This document shows positions 49,113-56,932 of a stretch of 64,000 nucleotides of DNA, one piece after another. Positions within the stretch are counted from its first letter, which is position 1, and each line of letters begins with the position of its first letter. The notes below the pieces were generated by a model. It was not told the origin of the DNA. It made no database searches and was given only the letters and a program-made list of their open reading frames with translations. The DNA lies in contig NZ_JBEPTM010000003.1 in assembly GCF_040549525.1 (NCBI RefSeq), forward strand, positions 186,001 to 250,000, read 5' to 3'. Position numbers and translations under genes: made by a program. The DNA comes from Lacisediminihabitans sp040549525. GTDB taxonomy: Bacteria; Actinomycetota; Actinomycetes; Actinomycetales; Microbacteriaceae.

Positions 49113-49868
49113 TTGCTGAAAAAACCCCTCGCCGCTTCTGCGCGCGCCCACATCCGTGCAGTCCCGGCGGTCCCCGCCGAACACAGTCCAGAACTCCCAG
49201 CCCTCAACGGTCGGTCCGTGCGCAACCTCCGTCATGTGCGTGCCGTGAAGGCGGTGCGCGGGGGAGTGGCCGCGGCCGCGGCATCCTTCGCGGTGGTCAT
49301 CGCCCTCGGTTTCGGTGTGCCGGCCTACGCGGCGGCGACCGCGGCTCCGCCGGTGCACACGCTCCCGCTGCAGAGCCTCACCGTCGCCGCGGTGACCGCC
49401 TCGGTCGCCGTGGTGCGGGATGCCTACGGGGTCACCGTTCCGCCGCCACTGCAGTGGCCCGTCGATCCCTCGAGCCCGATCAGTGACGGCTTCGGCCCGC
49501 GGGTGTCTCCGTGCGCGGGCTGCTCGTCCCATCACGAGGGAGTGGACTACGACGCCGGCACCGGCGCACCCGTGCATGCGATCGCGGCCGGGACCGTGGT
49601 CGAGACCAATAATCCGGGGTGGGCTGCCCTCGGCATCCACGTGGCCATCCAGCATGTGATCGACGGGCAGACGATCACGAGCGCCTACGGTCACATGCAG
49701 GTGGGATCGATGCCTCTTCACGTGGGCGATACGGTCTTCGCGGGCGAGCTCATCGGGCGCGTCGGCAGCACCGGCGCAAGCACCGGGGCGCACCTCCACT
49801 TCGAGATCCGTCTCGGCGGCACGACGCCGGTCGATCCGGTGGCCTGGATGCACGCAAGGCTGGGCTAG
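49113..49868 (+). CDS. M23 family metallopeptidase (peptidoglycan hydrolase)
   Basis: A 251-residue protein if started at the TTG at 49113, which has CGGAG 8 bp upstream; an ATG at 48978 and a further start at 48945 lie in frame but code for an uncharacteristic sequence. About 50 residues precede a membrane/signal segment (51-76, ending VPAYAA). The lysostaphin-like M23 domain has zinc ligands His141 and Asp145 in HHEGVD, and His227 and His229 in HLHFEIR. It cleaves peptide cross-bridges in the cell wall. The leader (48856-49112) is long and may be regulatory. Confidence 0.85.
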   Translation: MLKKPLAASARAHIRAVPAVPAEHSPELPALNGRSVRNLRHVRAVKAVRGGVAAAAASFAVVIALGFGVPAYAAATAAPPVHTLPLQSLTVAAVTASVAVVRDAYGVTVPPPLQWPVDPSSPISDGFGPRVSPCAGCSSHHEGVDYDAGTGAPVHAIAAGTVVETNNPGWAALGIHVAIQHVIDGQTITSAYGHMQVGSMPLHVGDTVFAGELIGRVGSTGASTGAHLHFEIRLGGTTPVDPVAWMHARLG

Positions 49869-49946
49869 TTCCGAGCGATCGGCGCACTCGCACAATTAGT
49901 CAGCTAGCTGAACGTCACTCCCAGACTCCTTGGATAGCGTGCACGG

Positions 49947-50840
49947 GTGACCCCTCTCACCGCCCCGTTCCGGTCTCGACTGCTTTCGGCATTCACCGGC
50001 GACGCGAGCGGACGACCGGACTGGGTCAGCCAGATCGAGGAGGGCGATGACGCCGGATTCTTCGGTGTCGGCTCAGCCGCGTGGGCGGTTCACGGCGGCA
50101 TGGCGACCCTCGTCGCCGGCATCCGCGCCCTGCTGATGCAGACCCTCCACCCCGGCGCGATGGCGGGCGTTCACGACTGGTCGAGGTACAAGGAGGATCC
50201 GCTCGGTCGGCTCTCCGGAACCATCCAGTGGCTCATCGGCGTCACCTTCTCCGACACGACGATGGCGGTTCGAGAGTCCAACCGGGTGGGGCGCTTCCAC
50301 GACCGGGTCGTCGGCACCTACCTCGATGCCCAGGGCGTGGAACGCCAGTATGCCGCGGGCGACCCCGAGCTCTTGTCCTGGGTGCACGTCGTCTTCACCG
50401 ACGCGTTCCTCGGGAGCCACCTCGTCTGGGGCTCGGCGATTCCGGGAGGGCCCGACCAGTACGTCAGCGAGTGGACGAAGGCGGGCGAGCTCGTCGGCGT
50501 CGTCGACCCTCCTGCGTCGCAGGCCGAACTCCACTCGCAGCTCGAGGCCTTCCGCACTGCCGGCATCCTCAAGAGCGACGATCGGGTCGCCGAGGCCGTG
50601 CGGTTCATCCGCAAGCCGGGGCTGCCCCCCGGAATGCTGCCGTTCTACAACATCCTCTTCGCCGGAGCGGTCGCCTCCATCCCGCTCGAATACCGGCGGA
50701 TGCTCGGCCTCCGCCGCGCGTGGTGGCCGGCGATCACGGCCACGCGCCTGATCCTGGTGCTCGTCGGCTCGTTGCTCGGTCGGAGTTCCACGAGCGAGGA
50801 CGCGGCCCGCCGCCGGCTCGCCCGACTCGGGTTGCTCTGA
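49947..50840 (+). CDS. Oxygenase MpaB family protein (DUF2236)
   Basis: A 297-residue MpaB/DUF2236 protein. It has LLMQTLHPGAMAGVHDWSRY with the heme-binding His region, GRLSGTIQWLIGVTFSD, and ESNRVGRFHDRVVG. The latex-clearing-protein/MpaB fold binds a b-type heme and oxidises C=C bonds. No signal peptide is seen. The start is the GTG at 49947. It is followed by dinB in the same direction after 80 bp, without an evident functional link. Confidence 0.88.
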   Translation: MTPLTAPFRSRLLSAFTGDASGRPDWVSQIEEGDDAGFFGVGSAAWAVHGGMATLVAGIRALLMQTLHPGAMAGVHDWSRYKEDPLGRLSGTIQWLIGVTFSDTTMAVRESNRVGRFHDRVVGTYLDAQGVERQYAAGDPELLSWVHVVFTDAFLGSHLVWGSAIPGGPDQYVSEWTKAGELVGVVDPPASQAELHSQLEAFRTAGILKSDDRVAEAVRFIRKPGLPPGMLPFYNILFAGAVASIPLEYRRMLGLRRAWWPAITATRLILVLVGSLLGRSSTSEDAARRRLARLGLL

Positions 50841-50920
50841 CCACTGTTGCGTCGACCACTGCCGCTGTCGCCGGCCGGGGGTAGATTCGGTCGTGCCATG
50901 AGACAGAGCAGACCGAACCG

Positions 50921-52183
50921 ATGAGCAAGCAGGACGGCCGCGACCGTCAGGTCAGCGCGAGTTCGGTCGACAGCAGCACCGCGACGATCCTCCACGTCGA
51001 CCTCGATGCCTTCTTCGCCTCCGTGGAGCTGCTCGACCGCCCGGAACTCGCGCACCTGCCCGTGATCGTCGCCGGAAAGTCGATGCGCTCGGTGGTGACG
51101 GCGGCCAACTATCCGGCGCGCAAGTACGGGGTGCGCTCGGCGATCCCGCTTTCGCAGGCTCTGCGGCTGTGCCCCAAAGCGATCGTTCTCGAGCCGCACT
51201 TCGAAAAGTACCGGCACTATTCGCAGCTCGTGATGGAGATCTTCGATGACGTGACACCCCTGGTCGAGCGGCTCGGAATCGACGAGGCATTCCTCGACGT
51301 GTCCGGGGCCGCACTGATCGGGAACCCCGCGGAGGTCGCGGCGGTGATCCGCCGGCGGGTGCACCAGGAGACCGGGCTCACCTGTTCGGTGGGGGCTGCA
51401 TCCACCAAATTCGTGGCGAAGCTGGCATCGGGGCGTGCCAAGCCCGATGGCGTGCTCGTCGTGCCAGCGCACCAGACGCTGTCGTTCCTCCACCCGCTGC
51501 CCGTCGGCGCGCTGTGGGGGGTTGGAGCGGTCACCGAGGAGGCTCTCACGCGACGCGGCCTGCGTACGATCGGCGATATCGCGCGAGCCCCGCTCGCCGC
51601 ACTGCAGCGCGCGGTCGGGGATGCCTCCGGCCTCAAGCTGCACGATCTCGCCAACGGGCGCGACCCCCGCTCGGTGACCACGGCATCCGTGGAGAAGAGC
51701 GTCGGCCACGAGGTGACCTTCGAGCAGGACACCGTCGACGCCGACGAGCTCCGCAGGGAGCTCCTGCGCCAGGCGAACGCCGTCGCGGTGCGGATGCGCA
51801 CGGCCGGCTGGGTGGGGCGCACCGTCGTGCTCAAATTACGGTACGACGACTTCACCACGATCACCCGCTCGCGCACCCTCGCGGAGTCGACGGATGTCGG
51901 CCGCCGCATCTATGAGGAGGTCCGGTCGATCTACGACGCTCTCGGCCGCCATAACCCCGTCCGACTGATCGGGGTGCGCATGGAACAGTTGACGGAGGGT
52001 GACGGGCAGCAGCTCGGCCTCTGGGACGAAGACGAGGACTGGCGCGAGGCCGAGGACACCATCGACGCGGTGACCGCGCGATTCGGTCGTGGCATGCTGC
52101 GCCCTGCCTCGCTGCTGAAGGCCAGGGCACCGCGGGGCGACGCTCAGAACGCGCACCGCATCGACTACGAGCCGCCGCGCTGA
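50921..52183 (+). CDS. dinB: DNA polymerase IV (Y family)
   Basis: A 420-residue Y-family translesion polymerase. The palm carries the metal-binding LHVDLDAFFASVE (Asp27, Asp29). The other active-site segment is RLGIDEAFLDVSGAA. Next come the thumb, with helix-hairpin-helix regions near LPVGALWGVGAV, and the little-finger domain (residues 240-350). The C-terminus lacks an obvious beta-clamp QLxLF motif, although QQLGLWDEDED near residue 362-372 may serve. It bypasses damaged bases at the cost of fidelity. Confidence 0.93.
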   Translation: MSKQDGRDRQVSASSVDSSTATILHVDLDAFFASVELLDRPELAHLPVIVAGKSMRSVVTAANYPARKYGVRSAIPLSQALRLCPKAIVLEPHFEKYRHYSQLVMEIFDDVTPLVERLGIDEAFLDVSGAALIGNPAEVAAVIRRRVHQETGLTCSVGAASTKFVAKLASGRAKPDGVLVVPAHQTLSFLHPLPVGALWGVGAVTEEALTRRGLRTIGDIARAPLAALQRAVGDASGLKLHDLANGRDPRSVTTASVEKSVGHEVTFEQDTVDADELRRELLRQANAVAVRMRTAGWVGRTVVLKLRYDDFTTITRSRTLAESTDVGRRIYEEVRSIYDALGRHNPVRLIGVRMEQLTEGDGQQLGLWDEDEDWREAEDTIDAVTARFGRGMLRPASLLKARAPRGDAQNAHRIDYEPPR

Positions 52184-52226
52184 GCCTGACGCACAGAGAG
52201 CGGGCGTCCCAACGCTCGGTGCAGAA

Positions 52227-52270
52227 TGACGGGATCCGGGGTCGAACCCCGATCGAACCGCACCCCGTCA
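52227..52270. other. Nested hairpin structure between convergent genes
   Basis: TGACGGG (52227-52233) pairs with CCCGTCA (52264-52270), enclosing a second stem CGGGG-TCGAA-CCCCG (52237-52251). It lies between dinB and the unknown gene at 52306. The inner part superficially resembles a tRNA T-arm but has a 5-base loop. It has no T-run; a terminator or a small structured RNA is possible. Confidence 0.5.
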
Positions 52271-52305
52271 GCGTGCAGTCTTCTCCCGCCCCGGCTTAGC
52301 CGGCG

Positions 52306-52770
52306 TCAATAGGTGTTCTTGATCACAAAGTAGGAGCCGCGGATCACGCCCGCGAGTTTCGACTTCTGTCGCGCGAACTTGAATCTCGTGCCGAGTTCTT
52401 CGGGAACGTCCATCCCCTCCGAGAGTTTGAACCCGACCGCCCGCTTCCCTCCCTCATCCAGCGCGTACATCACATTGATCGACAGGCCGGACTCATAGAA
52501 GACATAGACCATGCGGTAGCCGCCGACCTCGAAAGAGGTCGCTTCCAGCGGGGGCGAGGAGATGACGATGTCGCGCTCTTCGGCGAGGATGCGAGTCGCC
52601 CACTCGAGGGCCTCGGCCTCCTCGTGCGCCGGGCCGACGCTGAAGACATGATCGTACTTGTTGCTGTAGTAGCGAGCCTCATTGGCCCGAAGGCCCGCCA
52701 GCGCAGACGCGACCGGACTCGACTCCAGCCCGGATGTCGATACGTTCTCGAAATCAACGTTGTGACGCAT
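52306..52770 (-). CDS. Unknown soluble protein
   Basis: A 154-residue protein from the ATG at 52770, preceded by GAGGGAG at 6-7 bp; frames extending to 52851 lack a ribosome site. No membrane or signal segment is visible. Distinctive parts are RYYSNKYDHVFSVGPAHEEA, EERDIVISSPPLEATSFEVG, VYVFYESGLSINVMYALDEG, and a basic C-terminal stretch FKFARQKSKLAGVIRGSYF. The mix of acidic and basic ends could suit a nucleic-acid- or protein-binding role. I do not recognise a family. Confidence 0.65.
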   Translation of the reverse strand: MRHNVDFENVSTSGLESSPVASALAGLRANEARYYSNKYDHVFSVGPAHEEAEALEWATRILAEERDIVISSPPLEATSFEVGGYRMVYVFYESGLSINVMYALDEGGKRAVGFKLSEGMDVPEELGTRFKFARQKSKLAGVIRGSYFVIKNTY

Positions 52771-52878
52771 GCGAACTCCCTCTTCGATCATGCGAGTGTA
52801 TTCCGCTGGTCGCGCGCTGGGCGCCCACTCCATCGAGAACCCGTGCCGCAAGCCCCCGTTACCTGGTGGCGGGGGAGC

Positions 52879-54627
52879 TCAGCGGGCGAGGATCGCGGCC
52901 GATCGCGCCCCGAGCAGGATTTCGGCGGAGGATGCCGCAACCGTGTCCGTGGTCGCCAACAGCACGGAACCGCCGTAGGGCAGCGCCACCGGGAAGTCGG
53001 CGAAGTTCACGAGGATGCTCGTGCCAGCGCCATCCGTATCGGTGCGGTGCAGGGCGAACCACTTCGCCTCGTCGTCGAATTCGGCAGAGAGTCGCGACAT
53101 CCGCGGGTCGGTGAGATCCGGGCGGTCGCGGCGCAGGGCCGCCAGCGAGCGGTACAACTGCAGAAGGCGGGCGTGGTCGCCATCGGCCGGTTCGTCCCAG
53201 TCGAGCTTCGAACGCCGGAAGGTCTCGGCATCCTGCGGGTCCGGCACGACGGTCGGATCCCACCCCATCTTCGCGAACTCCGCGATGCGCCCCTCTGCGG
53301 TGGCCTTTCCGAGCTCGGGCTCCGGATGCGCCGTGAAGAACTGCCACGGAGTGCTCGCGCCCCACTCCTCGCCCATGAAGAGCATCGGGGTGAACGGGCC
53401 GGCGAGAGTGAGCACTGCCGCGATGGCCAGCTGGTCCGCATCGAGTTGGGCCGACAGGCGGTCACCGACGGCGCGGTTGCCGATCTGGTCGTGATTCTGG
53501 TTGGCGACGACGAGCCGCCAGGCCGGCATGTGCTCCGTGTCGATCGGATGACCGTGATCGCGCTCGCGGAACGACGAGTAGGTGCCGTCGTGGAAGAAGC
53601 CGTGGGTCATCACCTTGGCGAGGGAGTCCAGCCGGGCGAAGTCGGCGTAGTACCCGGTGGTCTCCCCAGTGAGGGCCACGTGGACGGCGTGGTGGAAGTC
53701 GTCGCTCCACTGGGCTTGCAGGCCGTACCCGCCGCTTCCGCCCTCGCGGGGGGTGATCAGCTTCGGATCGTTGAGGTCGGACTCGGCGATGAGGCTGAGC
53801 GGCCGGCCGAGGAAGGCGGACAGGGCATCGGTGCGCTCGGACAGCTCCTGCAGGAGGTGCTTCGGTGACTCGTCGACGAGGGCGTGCACCGCATCCAGTC
53901 GCAGGCCGTCCACGTGGAAGTCACGGAACCAGCCCAGCGCGTTATCGACGATGTACGACCGAACGGCCGGCTCATCGAGGTTGATCGAATCGCCCCAGGT
54001 GTTCGAGGAACCGGTGCGAAGGTAAGGGCCGAACCGGGGCAGGTAGTTGCCGCTCGGGCCGAGGTGGTTGTAGACGACGTCCTGGATCACCCCGAGACCG
54101 CGCGCGTGCGCGGCATCCACGAACCGCTCGTAGGCGGCGGGCCCACCATAGGTCTCGTCGACGGTGTACCAGAGCACCCCGTCGTAGCCCCAGTTGTGGT
54201 CGCCGTTGAAGCCGTTCACCGGCAGCAGTTCCACGAAATCGACCCCGATGGAGACGAGGTGATCGAGTTTCTCGATCGCGGAATCGAGGGTCCCCTGCGG
54301 GGTGAATGTGCCGAGGTGCAACTCGTAGATCACACCGCCGGCCAACTGCCGGCCGGTCCAGGAGGTGTCGCTCCACTCGAAGTCACTGGTGAAGGTGCGC
54401 GAGAGGCCGTGGACGGATTCGGGCTGGCGCCGGCTGCGCGGATCGGGCAGCGGCGTCTCTTCTCCGTCCACCAGATAGCCGTAGTCCGTGCCCGACACCC
54501 CCTCTGGCGCGGTCCACCAGCCTCCGGAAGTCGCCGTCATCTCGTGGCGCTCCCCGTCGAGCAACAGGGTGAGGCTCGAGGCCGCGGGAGCCCAGATGTC
54601 GAATGTCATCGCTTCAGTGGTCATCAT
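52879..54627 (-). CDS. treZ: Malto-oligosyltrehalose trehalohydrolase
   Basis: A 582-residue GH13 enzyme. An N-terminal early-set beta domain (FDIWAPAASSLTLLLDGERH) precedes the catalytic barrel with GVIYELHLGTFTPQGT, VIQDVVYNHLGPSG, GLRLDAVHALVD (nucleophile Asp), and LIAESDLND (acid Glu). GEEWGASTPWQFF is TreZ-typical. It releases trehalose from maltooligosyltrehalose. It is third in the glgX-treY-treZ operon, 7 bp after treY. The start could be any of the Met residues in MMTTEAM. Confidence 0.93.
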   Translation of the reverse strand: MMTTEAMTFDIWAPAASSLTLLLDGERHEMTATSGGWWTAPEGVSGTDYGYLVDGEETPLPDPRSRRQPESVHGLSRTFTSDFEWSDTSWTGRQLAGGVIYELHLGTFTPQGTLDSAIEKLDHLVSIGVDFVELLPVNGFNGDHNWGYDGVLWYTVDETYGGPAAYERFVDAAHARGLGVIQDVVYNHLGPSGNYLPRFGPYLRTGSSNTWGDSINLDEPAVRSYIVDNALGWFRDFHVDGLRLDAVHALVDESPKHLLQELSERTDALSAFLGRPLSLIAESDLNDPKLITPREGGSGGYGLQAQWSDDFHHAVHVALTGETTGYYADFARLDSLAKVMTHGFFHDGTYSSFRERDHGHPIDTEHMPAWRLVVANQNHDQIGNRAVGDRLSAQLDADQLAIAAVLTLAGPFTPMLFMGEEWGASTPWQFFTAHPEPELGKATAEGRIAEFAKMGWDPTVVPDPQDAETFRRSKLDWDEPADGDHARLLQLYRSLAALRRDRPDLTDPRMSRLSAEFDDEAKWFALHRTDTDGAGTSILVNFADFPVALPYGGSVLLATTDTVAASSAEILLGARSAAILAR

Positions 54628-54634
54628 CGTCCGC

Positions 54635-56932
54635 CTACTCGCTTGGGACCAGCAGTGCTACAGGGTACCGCTCGAGCACCTCGGAGAGCAGCAGGGTTCC
54701 GCCCTCGAATTGCCGGCCGGTGAAGACATCGGTCACGGGACGCCCGGCGACGATCACCGAGGTGTCGCCCCAACCGCCCTCGCGGTCGAGCCCGATCGGC
54801 AGGCGGGTCGCGATGGTGATCGCTTCGCCCCGGTCGAAGGCGACGACGTGCTTCGCCGCGGACCCGTAGGCCTCGATCGCGGCGTAGCGGGTGAAGAATT
54901 CCGGATGATCGCGCCGCAGCCGCAGGGAGCGAGAGGTCACGAGCAGCTTCGCGGCTCCCGACTCGTCGATCGGCGGGTGGGCTCCGGCGTCGATGGCGGC
55001 GAGGTAGAGCCGCCGTTCGTCGAAGTCGACCGGGCGCCGGTTGTCGGGGTCGACGAGGGAGGTCTCCCAGAGTTCACTGCCCTGGTAGACATCGGGCACG
55101 CCAGGCGCCGTGAGCTGGATCACCTTGGCCGACAGCGAATTGGACCAGCCCGGCTGCCGCACGGTGTCGAGCACGCCGTCGAGGATGCCGATGACGCGCT
55201 CGTCATCGAAGGCGGAGTCGATGAGCCGGTGCATCCGTGCCTCGAATTCCTCTCTCGGCGCGGTCCACTTCGTGGAGTTGCCGGCCTCTCGGGCCGCCTT
55301 CTCTGCATAGGCGTGCAACCGCTCCCGACTTGCGGGCCAGGCTCCGACGATCGCCTCCCAGAGGAGGGACTCGAGCGGGCCGTCCCCGAGGGGAACCGCG
55401 ACACGCAACCGGTCGAGGGCCGCCTCCCAGTCCGCGGGGATCTCGGCCAGCACGCTGATGCGTGCCCGTACGTCTTCCCCCCGCTTGGTGTCGTGGGTGG
55501 AGAGGGTGGTGAGGGAGGCGGGGAAGCTCGCCTGCCGCAGCTGGTGGCGGCGGTGGAACTCGTCGATGCCGATCGAGAATTCGGACGGGTCTGCACCCAC
55601 CTCGGTGAGTGATCCGAGCCGGGTGTAGCGATAGAACGCGGTGTCCTCCACGCCCTTGGCCATCACCATTCCCGAGGTCTGCTGGAAGCGCACGGCGGCC
55701 GGATGAGCCGGATCGCTGAGCGTCGGCAGCAGGGCATCGATGCGCTCCGAGAGTTCCGGCCGGTACTCCTTCGCCAGCCTCACCGCCTCGTGCAGGTGCT
55801 CGATTCCGAGCGGAAGGTAGGAGCGGTAGACCGGGAAGCAGGCGAGGAGTTCGGCGAGGGCATCCGCGGTCTGCTCGCTTGCGCCATCGGCACCGAGGTC
55901 GCGTTCGATGCGCAGCACCTCCGAACGCAGGATGCCGTCGGCGATCGCGCGCTTGGTGCCGTGGATGAGGCGGGTCCAGGACACGGGTTCGGTCGAGTCA
56001 CGCAGCGTGGAGTCGAGCGCGTCGAGAGCCTTGCGGCCCGCGGGATCGACGAGCACCCGGTCGACATCGGCGAGGGCGTCATAGCCGGTCGTGCCGGAAG
56101 CCGCCCAGGAGGTCGGCAGTTGTTCGTCGCCCTCGAGGATCTTCTCCACGAGCACATACGCGCCGTCGGTGGCCGCGGCGAGCGCATCCAGATACCCGGC
56201 CGGGTCGGCGAGGCCGTCGGGATGGTCTACCCGCAGTCCGTCGGCGAGGCCCTCGGTGATCCAGCGGATGATCTCCCCGTGCGACTCGTCGAACACCCAG
56301 GGCGTCTCCACGCGGATGCCGGCGAGGGTGTTCACGGCGAAGAAGCGGCGGTAGTTGAGTTCGGCATCCGCCCGCCGCCAGTTCATCAGCTCGTAGTTCT
56401 GGCGGGAGTGGATCTCCGCCGGCGAGGCTCCGTCGTCGGCGGTGCCGGGAGCCAACGGGAAGCGATTGTCGTAGTAAGCGAGTTCGCCGTCGATGATCTG
56501 GAACTCGGGATCGGCTTCGTCTCCGAGCACCGGTATGCGCACCTTGCCTCCGCCGAAGACCCAGTCGACGTCGAAGGCCTCCGCATAGCGGGACTGGCGC
56601 CCGTTGGTGAGCAGATCCCACCACCAGACGCTCTGCTTCGGTGTGGCGACGCCCACGTGGTTCGGCACGATGTCGATGAGCACGCCGAGGCCGAGCGCTC
56701 GCGCGGCCGCGGAGGCGGCATCCAGTCCGTCCCTGCCGCCGCGCGCCGGGTCGACGAGGGAGTGGTCGACAACGTCGTAACCGTGGTCGGAGCCCTCCTC
56801 CGCCTTCAGGAGAGGGGAGAGGTAGAGCCAGTCGGCACCGAGATCGTGGACGTAGCCGGCGATGGTCGCCGCGGCGTTCAGGTCGAAGGACTCGCGGATC
56901 TGCAGTCGATAGGTGGAGGCCGGTATGCGCAT
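54635..56932 (-). CDS. treY: Malto-oligosyltrehalose synthase
   Basis: A 765-residue GH13 isomerase that converts the reducing-end alpha-1,4 bond of maltodextrins into the alpha,alpha-1,1 bond of trehalose. TreY signatures are MRIPASTYRLQIRESFDL at the start, WLYLSPLLKAEEGSDHGYDV, VLIDIVPNHVG, GLRVDHPDGLADP (nucleophile Asp), YVLVEKILEGDEQLP (acid Glu), and the AKGVEDTAFYR block. The ATG at 56932 overlaps the glgX stop by one base (TGATG). The longer frame upstream lies inside glgX and is discarded. Confidence 0.95.
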   Translation of the reverse strand: MRIPASTYRLQIRESFDLNAAATIAGYVHDLGADWLYLSPLLKAEEGSDHGYDVVDHSLVDPARGGRDGLDAASAAARALGLGVLIDIVPNHVGVATPKQSVWWWDLLTNGRQSRYAEAFDVDWVFGGGKVRIPVLGDEADPEFQIIDGELAYYDNRFPLAPGTADDGASPAEIHSRQNYELMNWRRADAELNYRRFFAVNTLAGIRVETPWVFDESHGEIIRWITEGLADGLRVDHPDGLADPAGYLDALAAATDGAYVLVEKILEGDEQLPTSWAASGTTGYDALADVDRVLVDPAGRKALDALDSTLRDSTEPVSWTRLIHGTKRAIADGILRSEVLRIERDLGADGASEQTADALAELLACFPVYRSYLPLGIEHLHEAVRLAKEYRPELSERIDALLPTLSDPAHPAAVRFQQTSGMVMAKGVEDTAFYRYTRLGSLTEVGADPSEFSIGIDEFHRRHQLRQASFPASLTTLSTHDTKRGEDVRARISVLAEIPADWEAALDRLRVAVPLGDGPLESLLWEAIVGAWPASRERLHAYAEKAAREAGNSTKWTAPREEFEARMHRLIDSAFDDERVIGILDGVLDTVRQPGWSNSLSAKVIQLTAPGVPDVYQGSELWETSLVDPDNRRPVDFDERRLYLAAIDAGAHPPIDESGAAKLLVTSRSLRLRRDHPEFFTRYAAIEAYGSAAKHVVAFDRGEAITIATRLPIGLDREGGWGDTSVIVAGRPVTDVFTGRQFEGGTLLLSEVLERYPVALLVPSE

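Noticed and set aside
52236..52252. Possible tRNA T-arm
   Set aside because: The loop has five bases with TCGAA rather than the seven-base TTCRANY loop, and no acceptor, D or anticodon arm could be placed around it.
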